DNA of 64,000 bases, taken from Oscheius onirici. Taxonomy: Eukaryota > Nematoda > Chromadorea > Rhabditida > Rhabditidae. Within the stretch, counting starts at the first letter, position 1. Each line of letters begins with the position of its first letter. The notes beneath the pieces were generated by a model. It was not told the DNA's origin. It did no database searches and saw only the letters and a list, made by a program, of their open reading frames with translations. The position numbers and the translations under genes were made by a program. Shown piece by piece: positions 11,001-24,100 of this stretch. The stretch lies in NCBI GenBank assembly GCA_932521025.1, contig OW051473.1, positions 11,284,001-11,348,000 of the forward strand, in the 5' to 3' direction.

Positions 11001-14000
11001 AATGAATACCAAATACGCACACCTCTCTCCTGCCTCCAATCGACTTGGCTAACCGGTTGTGAAATTTTCACTTACGTGAAGATCGGCAAACTCGTTGTGT
11101 CGGAACTCGCTGTGAAGCTTGTAAAGTTCTTTTCCGGTCGCCCAGAGCAGATTTTTCAGCTGTTTTATGGTCTTCAAGAGACACAATTGTGTGGAGACGT
11201 CAGGAAGACGGTCAGTATCCGTTTCCACCTCACTTCCAGCTCCAGAATCTGGACGGGGAGAGCCACCGCCTGACCGATTTTCTTGATTGTATCGGACCAA
11301 AAGTGCTCGTAGTCCAGCAATCTCGTCCTTGGCCCTGAATTTTTTTCCATTTGGAGAAAATTATGTTCTTACATGCTCAACTCCTTGGCCAAAAACTCTA
11401 CATCTATATTATCCTCGTACTCGAAGGGGTCCCTCTGAAGATTTGACCTCCTTGACATCGAATCATGTTTTGAAGAATAAGAGTCTACAGACATGATGGT
11501 GTCGTGATCGTAACTCTCCAAAGCAGAATCAGTCTGGAGGTAATCCAAAAGCCTGATTGTTTCATTAAGAAGCTCTGTCCTTCGAAGTTTCTGCAAAGCA
11601 GCCTCCCATTTCTGGCGCAGATCCGAAATCATGGCTTGTTGACGCACAATGAGGGTAATGTCGGTTATTTCACCCGAGGGAGTCTCGTCTCTTCGTGGAG
11701 CTGACGATTTGGTCAGTGTTGGGTTAGCAAGGAGATTGGCATTAGCCAACAACTGGTCTCGCATCTTCTGAATCTCCTGCTCGACAGCCTTGCGCCCCTT
11801 TTCTTCTGGAGTAGATTTTTTGTTAGAAAAAGGATTCGAGTTACCTTTAGCGTGGAGAGCCTGGACCTCAGTCAGCTTCTTCTCCAGTACTTGTCTACCA
11901 TCAGTTTCTCGGCTCAGTTCACTAGAAGCTAAGCATTGAGCAAGGGCAGCATCGGCGATGACCTGAACAAAATTTTCATGAAATTAGGCTTGAGACTGTC
12001 AACCTTTTCTTTCTCAGCTTCAAGAGAAACAATCTTGTTGGACAGCGAGCCGACTTCTCCTTCCTTGACATCCACTTCAGTAGCAAGACGTTCATTCTCT
12101 GTTTCCAGCTGTTCAATCCGTTTCCGGGCTTCCCTCAGAGCAGCACGGTCACTCTCCAGAACAGAAATCGTCTCCTTTTGACTGGTCGTCAACAGCGAGA
12201 GCTCCTTCTTGTCAGCTTGCTGGAAGACCATAATGTGGAAAGATAAATGCGCGGAGCGGAAAAACCATTAGGCAACAAGGTCGGGCGACTTACTGCGGCA
12301 TCCAATCTGAACTGAAGCATGATGATCTTGTTCTCGAGGCCACGATTAGCAGATTGTAGATGATTCACAGAACGGGCCTCTATCTTCAGTTCACGCAGAC
12401 GACGCTTGGCCAGCCAGCGACGAACACAGGATTGAACCTTGACAATCTTCTTTTTCTTGTTGATTTCGGCCCTTCTGACGAGATATCCGCGCCAACATCT
12501 TTGGATAATAAGCACACTTTTCTCGTATTTGATTCTGCGAATCTCGTCTCTAACCAATTTGGCTCTGTAGGCCGACTGGATGGCAAGAATCGCTTCTTTA
12601 AGTTGCTCATACTTTCTCCGTTGAACATATCCTCTGAAAGAAGAGTTTCATTAAAGTTTTTTTAACAAAATTACCTAATGTTAGCCTGTAAAAGAACCGC
12701 AACTCTGTGCATTTGAAGGAACTTGAGTTGACGATATGCCATGTAGGCGCGGCAAGTGGCCTGAAAAATAGGAATGATGATTCGGAACGACGGAGGAAGC
12801 GGAACACTTTGGTCTTCAGAGCTTTACAGATGCCCCCAGTGTCCCCGAGGACATAGTTGTGCCCTCATCAAACATCACGTCTAAGCTTGAGTGACTAATA
12901 CGATCCTCTTCAGCAACTTTTTAAGAATGAAGTGATTTGTTAAGGAGAGGGACTTGACTTTTAGCTTGTATTCACTGAATCCACTTTAACCATATTTTTT
13001 TCGTTAGGTGCAGCCCTCAAGTTTTAAGAGAACTTTTAAGAAAGCGTTAAAGCAAAAAACTTACCTGTATGACGCGAACATTGTTCCTGTACGTAACGTA
13101 ACGTCGCTGAGCCAGGAATCCCTTCCATTTCGCTTGAATCTTAGTAGCAGCATTGTTAAGGATTGTCGACCGTGCATCTTCGAACCGGGCAATCTAAAAA
13201 CAACTTTACAATTAGTGGTAAAAAAGTTGACAAACATGTCCAGTCTTCATGAAAACTTGAGTCTTTCCACAGGCAATCTGTTCATGGAGGCTGATTCTTT
13301 CAGCAATACACATGGCTTGGGGAATTAGTTGATGCTTGCCCTTTCGAGGGAATCGGATCCACCAGTCACTGACTGTGCATCTGTAGCGGGTGATGAAGCG
13401 TTCGTACGGCAGCCTGATTTTAGGGTTTTGATAGTTTTAACAAGTTAAACCTTGAAGGATATCCAGCTGCTGAAATTCTAACAGTTTCAAGGACACCACA
13501 GGCTCGAAGCTGCGGCAGAACTCGATTTCCTTGATAACTGAAGCTCTCCTTGTAGTCATTAGGCTTAACACAGCGGACATAATGAGGACGGGCTGTTGAC
13601 AAAGTTTTCATCAGTTCTTGAAGCGAGAGATAGAACTGAAAATTTTAAAGGTCTAGTTTAAAAATAAGTTGTTACAGAGCCAGCGACAGTTTTCTTCCCC
13701 TTAATGGTTCCCGTGTTCGTTGCAGCTGTCAGAGAGTAATCCTTATCCAGAATCAGCTTAACAAGCGGGATCCTTTGAACGGACACCGAGACGAAATCGA
13801 CGAAATCAGCAGAAACTTCGTCCTTGTTCTTTTCCAGGAAGCCCTTAACAGTGTAAGCTACCTAAAAATGTGTTTTGGTTAGATTTTTCGGCCTTAACAT
13901 ACATCGGAAGCAAAGTGCTTGACACTAAACTGATCTCTCTTAGTTTTTGGAAACTCCAGCTTCCCATTTTTGATGTTAGACTTGGTCTGGAGAAGGAAGG

Positions 14001-15986
14001 ACTCGTCACAACCGTTAACAATCTTGCACTGTTCATCCATCAAGGTAATGAGACCCATTCTGCCTTCGATCAGGTCAATAGTCTCCTGATTGTCAGAAAA
14101 TTCGATTCTAGACCAGTTGATTCCTTCCCTCTCGTACTCTTCCTGTTCCAGTTTGAAAATGTGCTGAAATCCTGGAATTTCAAGTAATTCAAAGACTTAC
14201 AGTGCAAAAATGTTGTTGCAGTTTTTCATTGGCGTAATTGATGCAAAACTGCTCAAAACTGTTGATGTCAAAAGTTTCAAAGCCGTAAATGTCCAAAACT
14301 CCAACAAAATGCTTCTTTCCACGATCCACATAGTTTCCGGCAATGGCGTCATTTGCGGCAGCTACCATGTAATTGAAGAGACGTTGGTAAAGCAGCTTGG
14401 CGAAGGCATCACGGTTTCTGTCAGCCTCAGTTTTTGAAAACTCTTTGGTAATTTCCGTTCCGGCCACTCTCAGCTTCTTTGAGAGCAACATCTGACAAAC
14501 TTTGTCATATGAATCGATGCCTAGAAGCTCGCAGAATTTGTGCAAAGCTCCTGATCCCTTTTCCTAAACCTAGGTTCAAAAAAGTATACTGTACTCTTAC
14601 TGTAATGCTAGCTCCTTCTCCATAACCAATAAAATCAATATTTCCCAATGTTAAGATCGCAATCAGGGTGGCGAACATTTCCTGGACAGTTTTACTGCTC
14701 AGTCCCATGGCAGAGAGTGATCCGAGCAGGTCATTAAACTCCTTCTGATCATCAACTCCAGGAATTCTTGCGTCTCCTCCCTGATTCAAGTAATGGTAAT
14801 TTTCACTGCGATCCAGTTCAAAAGGTCTGATGATGTCATGTTCTCGAGATTTACACATTTGGTAGAAAATGTGATAGTTTCGCTCTCCGGGAGACTGTAA
14901 AAAGATGAAATAAATAGAAATTTGCTTACCTGATGAACAAGCCTGGATTTTTCCAAAAGATACGTCTTAACTTCAGCACTGGCAATGGCCAAATCGTCGT
15001 CAAAGTTAATCTGCACAAATTTTCCGAAGCGAGATGAATTGTCGTTCCTTAATGAAATTTTTGGGAGTTTTTATATTTTTTACCTGGAAGTTTTGGCATT
15101 TCCCAATGCTTCTAACAAAATGTTCGTGGATAAGAGTCTGGCCTCGATATCATCGAATCTCTTGCTCTTGGTAGCAACAGTGGCAAAAAAGCGCATAGAA
15201 TATTTTGCATTAACAGTTTTTCCAGCTCCAGATTCTCCACTGACAATGATAACTTGGTTCTTTTTGAATTCCCGCAAATCGAAAAAGGCTTCTTGAGAAA
15301 CTGCATAAATGTGTGGATCCGCTTGTCGGACATCCTTTCCAAAACTGTGATAGGTCTAAATTTGAAAATATTGTGAAAATATAAAAAACAGTATGCCTTA
15401 ATAACTTCGTCTCCATACAAATGACCAGTAGATTCGAATGGATTTACTGCAATTAGCACAATCCCACAGTAAGTGTAGATATTCCTCATCTCAGTGAAAC
15501 GGTAGTTAAGGTTAGCCAACACTAAATAAAATTAATTCAAGCCAAAAAATGTTATACCTCCTGGTTCATTAAGATGCGTTAACCTTGTCAAATCATCAAT
15601 TCCATCTTGGAAGGGCGGATTCATAAGGCAGGGAAGACATTGTTTAACGGAAACGTTGATGAGTTCATCGGTGGCAATGTTCTTCACAACGATCTGGTTT
15701 GAACTGAACTCGGTGTCTATAACTCCCTCGTCCCAAGTTTCTTCGGCGTTTGGGAGCCATACTCGAGTTCCTCTCTGAACAATTCATCTGTCTATCAATC
15801 TAGCAGGAAATTTGAAGAAATTTTGGTGATTTTGCAACCTTCTCTGCAATTTTGCCTAACAGCTTGGTTTTTCTAGAATTTCGACGGTAATGGAAAGTAT
15901 TTTTATAGGAAAAAACTCACCTTGTAAAATTGTAAAAGATCCTCTTTCCAGGAAGGATGGGAATTGGTAGGAACACGAAGTTCCAT
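8096..15986 (-). CDS. hum-2: Class V unconventional myosin heavy chain (about 1739 aa)
   Basis: Exons 15986-15921, 15774-15558, 15521-15397, 15355-15084, 15047-14930, 14894-14601, 14563-14201, 14163-13903, 13861-13676, 13635-13451, 13413-13236, 13193-13065, 12760-12675, 12633-12294, 12219-12004, 11962-11845, 11805-11373, 11334-11076, 9744-9594, 9555-9442, 9402-8742, 8696-8528, 8487-8353, 8239-8096. Every junction keeps phase. The motor carries GESGAGKT (about residue 176), [17 protein letters not shown] and [11 protein letters not shown]. Six IQ motifs follow at about 757-905, then coiled coil to about 1300, then the globular DIL (dilute) cargo domain ending [15 protein letters not shown]...LPSALYL. 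Class V myosins move vesicles and organelles along actin. Symbol is by orthology to C. elegans hum-2. The intron after exon 3 has a GC donor (AAG|GCATAC). Confidence 0.93.
9819..9938 (-). other. hum-2: Alternative start or cassette exon of the myosin V gene
   Basis: An open segment of 40 codons ([20 protein letters not shown] then [14 protein letters not shown]) ends in phase 0 on GTAGATTC, so it joins the exon at 9744. An in-frame TAA directly precedes its ATG, and about 1.1 kb of gene-free sequence lies upstream. It may be the first exon of a short dilute-tail isoform. The other reading is a cassette exon entered at GGACAAG|GGT, also phase 0 but with a poor acceptor. Confidence 0.55.
9939..11075. 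other. Long intron of the myosin V gene; candidate internal promoter region
   Basis: At 1.1 kb it is by far the longest gap in the gene, whose other introns are mostly 35-150 nt. No exon is recognisable. It contains GAGAGAG runs near 10027 and 10863. Confidence 0.4.
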
Positions 15987-18173
15987 GACTCACCAAAGTT
16001 ACTGAAAAATGATCCAAACTATAACAGGATGAAAGATAAAGAAAGTGACGAGAGAGCATATTTATGTAAACATTCCTTGCTGACACATCGGGTGGCCAGA
16101 AGATGGAAAAAGGAAAGATAAGAGAACAGCGATAGGAACTTTCGAAATTTTGTGGCTTTTCACTAAAAAGTGCAGTGATTATGCCCATGACTGGATTTTT
16201 TGTCGATGCTGGCAAACAGACAAGCTCCTAGAGGCCGGGACCAGAAATCTGTCGTCGGCCACCCGAGGTCGGCATAAATAAACGAGCGATCGGACACTAT
16301 TTGTTCGACTGGTCAAGAGAGAGAGAGAAAGTAGACGAACATGAAAAAAGAAAAGTTTCTGTGTTTAGGTGTCACCCGGCCATGACAGCGGGCTCGTAAA
16401 AGGTGACGAGAATACCGAAATGATCGCGATGGAAAACTTAATGATGGAAGAGAGAAAGAGACGGTCTGCGTACCAGCTCGCGCTCCCTAAAGGATTAACA
16501 GTGAGCGGGAGATATTCGGTAAAGAGCCCTAGGTGACGAGAAGGTGTACAAAAAAGATTGAGATGCTACTATGGGAGAACAGTGTCTTGAGCTAATCTGC
16601 GGGCGGTCGCAGAGGAACGGAAGTGAAAGTAACGAAAACAGGGTGCAATGGGGGACGAGTGGAAGCTGAATTGAATGCCATATGCGGCCGAAGAAACTCG
16701 AGAGAGAGAGAGAGAGAGAGAGATGCGATGGTCACTAAGGTCACCCCGACACAAAATGACCGCCGGTTATTGACAGCCACCTTGTCCATCTTTCCAGTTG
16801 ACATGAATAGGGGGCACAAAGAAGACCCCTATCGCTCTTAGCGGATCTTTAGGCGCAGTCAATCACTGAATTTGAATGCAAGCCAAAAATGAATGCTTTG
16901 GTATATGGTATGCTTTCACTTGTAACATGTCATATAGGGTGTCAGTTCAACTGTCGACACGAGTAGCTTGACAGGCTATAAATTTGAAACAATGAGGCAC
17001 TACTAAGGAGATTATCTAAATAGTAATGAAACTGATCTTAATACAATTTATAACGAAATTATAGTGAGCCAAAAAGAGAAAGGAACGGATCCAAAAATGG
17101 AAACAGAGATGGACCCGACTTGGAGAGTGCTTCACAAGGGTAAATGAGTCGCCGGGCGACATACACGGCGCGAGAGGATATGTTGACCAAACAATCAATC
17201 CCAAAGATGGACCTAGGTAACCTAGGCGTTTTGTCAAGAGGCTCGGGTTCGAGATCTATAAAGGTGTAGTCGCCTGCGGTTTCGAGACAAACGAATGTGT
17301 GCACGCTTGTTGAGTCACTAGGCAAAATGGTTGCCAGGAAGATTTCCAAACATAGGGGGATAGAGTTATGAAATAGGAGATAATGAACGCGGTGGGGGAC
17401 GAAAACGTGTTAGGCGCAACAAGTACCAGTTCTTTTGAAAAGGTGACGGTCAACAGAATGACCCGAGAGATGAATACGAGCCTCACAGAGACTTCAATCG
17501 ATTGCCAGTTTTTGAAAGAAAAGCGCACCTGGCCGCTGGCTGGCTGACCCTCTCAGTGCCCATAATTGGCAGAGGGTGTCACGCGCGGTCGACTTTTTAC
17601 TCTAATCCCAGAAAACAGCTGCGATTTGGGACAGACTGGACGCTGTTAATATTTCCTTTTTCCGGCCCCCGTAAAGAGTACTGACTCAGGTCCCAGACAA
17701 ACAATGACATCTCCACTTGAAGTTAAAAGATCATGTAAATGGGAATAGTTGAAGATGTTACGTTTGTTCAGACGACTGTTTTGACCCGTCGTGATGTGCA
17801 TCTTGCGCAGGTGTTTGCGCAAAGAGTCGGGAACAAGAAGGCTCAGGGGTTTCAAAAACGCCGAAAGTTTTGAGACACTCTGACATTATTTGGGGAAGAG
17901 TATCTGGAAACTACTGATCCCTGTTCCAAAGCAAAGAGTACAGCCTGCTTCTTGATCTTTCGGGCACTCGACCTCTCCTAATCGAGTGCTAACCGTCTTG
18001 TATACAAGCCCCCGAGATGAGCTAATCTCTCGGCGTCGAGTGCCTCGTACAGACAGTTGCAGTTGGCGGATATTCGAGTGCGGCAAATGCACAGGCGGGG
18101 GTGACCAAGACTTCGGCACGAGCTCTGTTGACCGTGCACTCGTAACTGCTCGCCGATACAAGACGAGCTCGTC
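15987..18173. other. Divergent intergenic region (myosin V / K2P channel) with a (GA)n tract
   Basis: About 2.2 kb between the start codons of the myosin (-) and the channel (+), so it should hold both promoters. A (GA) microsatellite sits at 16701-16723. I see no exon that connects to either gene; untranslated first exons may be present. Confidence 0.5.
16701..16723. repeat. (GA)11 microsatellite
   Basis: A pure AG dinucleotide run of 23 bp. A similar tract lies at 53836-53855. Confidence 0.9.
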
Positions 18174-21100
18174 ATGGCCTCCGACAACATGGTAAGCCTT
18201 TTATCTCATCAAATTGCGTAAGTTGTGATGTGAATAGGCTGTCGACGTCGTGGACGTCGACGCCATGTCCGTCCACGAGATGGAGGCTGGACTCGCCTCT
18301 TCCCGAATGCAGCTCCTTCAAATGGAAGAACAGAGGCCCCCGTCAATCAGGCAGAGTATTCAAAAAAGTTTGACAAAGTCAGTCAGGAAAGCGTAAGAAA
18401 TTCCAATATGGCAATATACAGAAATTCAGAAAATACTACTTGTCATTTCTCTTCCTCCCCATTAAATATATTCTGTCTAAATTTAAGTTATTAATTCTCA
18501 TCGTGCTATATTCCTGCTTCGGTGCCTGGCTCTTCAGGTCGCTCGAAGTGAGTTTAGCCAGCACATATTATAAAATACAGGTTCCAACCGATCTCGCAGC
18601 CAAAGAAGAAGCTTATCACGCCCGTTTAATTGCCAGGGATCTCATGATACTCAAGTATACTTTTGAAGTACTTTTTCCAAAAATTTCCTTAAGCTTACGG
18701 GCCATTCACATAGAAAACAAAGAGGATAGAGAAATACGCTGGAAAGAGACTGTGATGCAATTTGAAAACGACGTCGGACTGGAAGAACCCTCTCTGGATA
18801 CCGCCTGGACTTTTTGGATGGCGTTTTTGTATGCCGGAACTTTGTATACAACCATAGGTATTTTAATAGACTTTTGGCTTAAAATTTTCTTTAAGGTTAC
18901 GGCAACATTGCCTGCCAAACCAGAGGCGGTCAAATTGCTACAATTGCATATTCTTTCGTCGGAATTCCCATTACGTTAGTACTGCTCAATGGCCTGGGAG
19001 ATTTTCTCCTTAGACTCACCAAATTCAGTGCAGGATTTTCATCGGACCTTTTCTTGTTTTCTGGCAAGTCTATTGAAAATTCTAATAACCCAAGAATTAG
19101 GAGTTCGCTGGGGAATAATTGCTCTGGAAGAAGACTCAGAGAAACGGAAGAGGTATCAAGTTTTCTGCTCCAGGTTGTCGAAAATGAAACTCATATCAGC
19201 TTCATCGAACCTTAGTATAGTAAATGTGAGTTAAGTTTTTAGGCAGCTACAAAGTTTTCAGGAAATGAGGCAAGAAGAAGTCGAGCACGACCCTCCAGTC
19301 CTTTCAGCAATCATCAGTAAGCCATATTTCTACTTTTTTAAGCCAAAAGCTAGTAAGGCTGTATCAAACGTTGAAAGTTTCAATTTTCGCGTCAAATTGG
19401 TACACATTTTGACATGTTTTGAGACCTGTGCTTCGTTTTAAAGACCTGTGCCACATTTCCAATTTTTAGTGACAATTGTGGTCATGTTCGGTTCGGCAGC
19501 AATTTTCACAATGCTCGAAGGCTGGGATTTTTTCATCAGCTGGTACTTTTTCTTCATTTCGTGCAGTACCATCGGACTCGGAGACGTGGTACCGTCCAAG
19601 CCAGAATTCATGATCATTGCAATGGGCCTAATGCTTGTCGGCCTCGCCATGGTCACTGTCTGCTTTAATGTGATCCAGGAAAAGATGGAAAGGCTTTTTG
19701 TCGAAATGATGAACAAGCTTATGAAAGTCAGTTTTTTCAATAAATTTTTGGATCAAGAAGTTTTAGGACTACATGGAAGCTGTGGAAAACAATGATCCTA
19801 ACGCCACAGCTGGAATGATGGCCGGATTTCAGAGCAAGGCAAAATTTCTGATGCCGTTAATGAGGTAGATATTTTTTTGCTTTAAAACTATTCATTTTTT
19901 AGCAAAAACACTGGCGGAAAAGCGATGGAAAAGTTTAAGAAGGACTGCGCCGAAAAGGTTTGTGGCATATTTGTGCAGTGTCTCTTTCTTAGGGAATCGA
20001 GCCGCCTCCGGTCCTGACCAACATTGATCCGGACACCGGAATGCCTGCCTTTGCCACAGCAAATAAGGAAGACTTTACTGACTTTATCGAACAGGCATGG
20101 CTCATGAAAAAATGGGCTTTTAAAGAGCGTTTAGGCTGAAGAAAAGCAAGCCGAAGAGAGGCGATTAGTCGAGGAACGAGTCCAGTCGCGACAGTCTAAC
20201 CTGCCAGAAGTGAGAGTCTCGACAGTTCCAGTTATCGAATCGGTAAGTTTTGGTGATTCATTTTGTATATAGTTCCTAGGGAGTTCAAGTAGAGTTGATG
20301 CCGCTTTATGCACCCAGACCGGAAGAAGCTACCTTCGGAACACAGACATTCTCAACGCCTGATCGGTTCTTTGGCGCCCAATACGCGCCACCTTCAATGG
20401 ACACGGAATGTCAGACGGATGAATCGGCATGCATTGACGAGGGAATACAGGTGATCTTTTTGTACAGCGTTACGTTTAATAAGAGGGAAAAATGTGCAAA
20501 AAGGCACGGAGCATGACAAACCGGCGTTTCGAAACAAAAGACAAATTTTGATGTGTCTAGAAATAAAAAAATATTGTTCAATTTTTAGACGTGGCCATCG
20601 TCAGAAGAAGTCTCTGTTCAATATGACGCAGTAACTTTCGCTGTAAGAAAAACTTGGAAGATTTTTTAAACGAATTTTAGACATGCTCCGTACAGTACGA
20701 GTACCCAGAACTAACTACAAGTACGGCTGCTGGAATTGAGCCGGAGTAAGCTTAGGTTAAAAATTTTAAAAAAACTTAATAAGGTTCACAAGCACTGGAA
20801 TTCAGCCGGAAGTGTCAATGTTTGCCGTCTCGGATGACTCTGATCTGGATACAACTGACATTGAGAGCTCTGATGAAGAGGAAGAGACATTGGAAGAAAA
20901 ATTGAATCAATTGACTCTCCCTACTATCCAAAGACTTAGAAAATCTGTTTCTGAGGAATCTCAAGACACTGTAGTCAGTGTTTCTCCTTCCATGTCACCC
21001 ACATCGAAACGGAAAAAGCTGGAAGAGAAGAAGAACAAAAAGAAGAAAATGAGGGCGGATGGACTAAGATTTATGAAACACAGCGCGGATCAGACGTCAG

Positions 21101-24100
21101 TAGAAGTATTGTGCATGGAAGTACAGACGGATTACCAGTCTACAGTATCTGGAGTACAGTGTGAAGCAGAAACTTCTGAGGTAAAACGTTAAGAAAATCT
21201 TAAAACTTTCCTTTCAGCAAGCTCTACAAACAACGATAGAGAAAAAGGGTAGACGGTGCCAAACTCGAATCACATGGTACGTTTTTAAATTCCCCATTTT
21301 AGCGAAAGTATCAGCATTCCTGTTGAAAAGCAAAACCTTGGTATCGGACAGCCTAAAGCCCCGTTAAAGCGGCTTCTCACTCAGCCGTCCAACGTCTCCA
21401 CGGAACCATCTCAGGCTCAATCTGTCCCATCTTATGAAGGTACCCTCCTAAGATTTTTTGCAATGATTTTTTAACAAAACGACTGCTTGTATAGGTACTT
21501 GGTACATGTAAGAAGGTAAACGATTGGTTGCAAAGAACATTCAAATTTGCCGTAAGGATTGTTCAAAGCCAAGAATAGTGCATGTTTCTGGGCATTCATT
21601 TGGTTTTCAGGACTGGCTAAGCATCCATCCCTGCAGTCCATCGATGAGTCACAAAGATGGGAACTGGAAGTAGATTTGTCAGAAGGGGCTGTAGCACATC
21701 TGGACGTCTCACTGGTCTCTAAACCTGTGGATGAAGAAGGCGCAGCCGTTTTCGAAGCCAGGTCTCATTACTATGTGGACGAGCCAAGCATAGCTGAATC
21801 AGCCGTGACTGGAGCCTCTATTGGTGATGACATTTTCGATTCAGAAGATGATTTGCTTGATGTAGGTCACATATTTTGTTTCTCTAATAAGGTTTTTAAG
21901 GACGAGGACATGGAGTTCTTCGTGCTGAATGAGTGCACTCAAACAGATGATCTGTTGAGTTTTGATGATATTGAGGTGATTTGTTGTATTGTAATATACA
22001 GATTTTTTTCAGACCCAAGCCTCCATCGCAGATTTCGACATCCTGAAAGAAGTCATCTGTCAGACAGAGTTGAGCTCTTTCCGCATTCAACAAAAGGCTG
22101 TGGAAGAACAGAAAACTTCTGTAGATGCTACGTCGAAAGATATTTCTGAAGAACCTGAAGGCCTCATTGAACCCACGACGGAAATAACTCGTGGCTTGAT
22201 GGAATCATCAATGCAGACCGCTACTACGATGGTTTATGTCGGAGAGCGAGAAGAAGAACAAAAAGGGGAGATTTCTGAAGAGCAAGAAGTTCAGTATCTG
22301 GTTGACAGTGGATGTAATCCCGACTATGAAGGAGTGGCTGTCAGTTGTCAAACAGAAGCTCCGACGACTTCTACACCAATTAGTACAGCTCCAGTTACTG
22401 TAGAAACCGCGGAACAGACTGATGCCATAGAAGAAGCTGAAATGGCCGTTCAAGCAGGCTACGAAGTCTCGGATGCTTCCACCCAAAATGAAGTCATCTT
22501 GGAGGAAAAAGACGTTCAAGCTTGTGTAGAAACGACAGAAGTTGATGCCACAGCAACTGTTGAAAGTGAAGAAGTCTACGTGCAAGTCGAAGATTCCTTG
22601 TGGCGGAAAGAAGACGTGACAGCGGTACAAACAGCCGTCGAATCTACTGATACAGCTGCTGAGACAGTTTTTGAAACAGCCGAGTGTGAAGCCCAAACAA
22701 GTCTTCCTACTAGTCACACTGGAATCCAGCCCCTAAATGAATTCTACCGTCCTCATGAAGCTCAAACGACAGTCCAGAGTAATGCTGCTGAAACACAGAT
22801 AGAGTTTGAAGTATCGGAAATCCATGTTCAGACTGAGGAAGAAGAACCAGTCCCTACAGTAAGAGCTTCTCGTTATTTTTTACAATTAACCATTCAGAGT
22901 GAGGCGGAAACACAGACGGAGCCTAAAAAAGTCAAGAAGAAGGAAACTTCTGTGGCTACAGCTGCCGAAACGAAAGCTTCAGCTGCTGCCGCTGTCAAAG
23001 AACACGCCCCGAGTGGAGTTGATGCCACAACACCGATGGTCTCAACAAAAGCTCAGTCCGATGTTAGCATGTTTGTAGTGGACTCGAGTGTAAGTAGCCA
23101 CGAAAATCATGTAAAGATTGTAGGACCGATCGAGGCTTGAAGTGGAACATGGTGTCCGCTTCAATGTGGACAATGGTACTTGGATGGAGGAGAAGAGACA
23201 GAAAAGCTTGGGAACACAGGTTTAGAAATTTTCCTCTTTTGATTGTCAAAATTTCCAGAAAGACTCGCCTGTGCACTCTTCCGGTGTTCAGGTCAGACCA
23301 AACTTGGTCACTTCCCACACCCAGTACGTGTTTTCTTGCGCCAGTGATCAGCACTCGCAGACAGAGATTATGACCAAGAATAAAAGAAGTCAGGTTGGTT
23401 CAAAACTTTTTAAACTTTATTTTCTTGAAAACGTCTTTAAATTAACTAGGAAACGGACGCCAGTGTCGGTAAAACATCAACAGGAATGGAAACGCAGGAA
23501 GAAGACGAGTTAACTGTACCAGCTACTACTGGAATTCTTTGGAGTGATTTTGACCCCGTGATTGAAGAATGGGATGATGAGACAAGTCAAGCTTCACAAC
23601 TCTCCAAATCGTCGAGAGAACGGACCTATTCTGTCAGAACAGAAGGTTTTGGAGAAACATCTGCTCGAAATAGGGGAGGAGACTCAACTAGCTTGAAAAC
23701 TTCTTCTGAGGGAGGAAGCACTAGTTCAAAATCGTCACAGGAAGGGACTTCAAAAACTATCGAAGCTGGTCAGGAGGAAATCTCACCAGACTCTGCAAAG
23801 AAGCTACTGAAGAAAAAGAAGAAGCTTGTGAAGCTCGATGCTGGCTGTAGTGCGGCTCCGGAGATGGAGGAAATAGAGATGCAGGCCACTGTAGAAATGG
23901 AGAGCAAAGCTTCCGGCTTTGAAGGACAAGAAGATTGGGTCAAGGTGCGAAATGCACATCACTGTTTCAACACTACACCTCACTGCACATTTTTCAGTAT
24001 CTGCAAGCTGTGAAAAGATTATCACAATTCCAACATCACTATGCACATTTTCTTAACTTTTCTTCACTAAAATATAGTGCTCGTTTTTTGTATGTCACAA

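Noticed and set aside
19155..19175. A 21-nt GT..AG intron in the K2P gene
   Set aside because: Too short to splice; the sequence is open and in frame when kept as exon.
22208..22717. 169-aa minus-strand ORF inside the K2P tail
   Set aside because: Mirror of the long open coding exon; composition (Phe/Cys-rich) is what the complement of acidic, Glu/Thr-rich codons gives.
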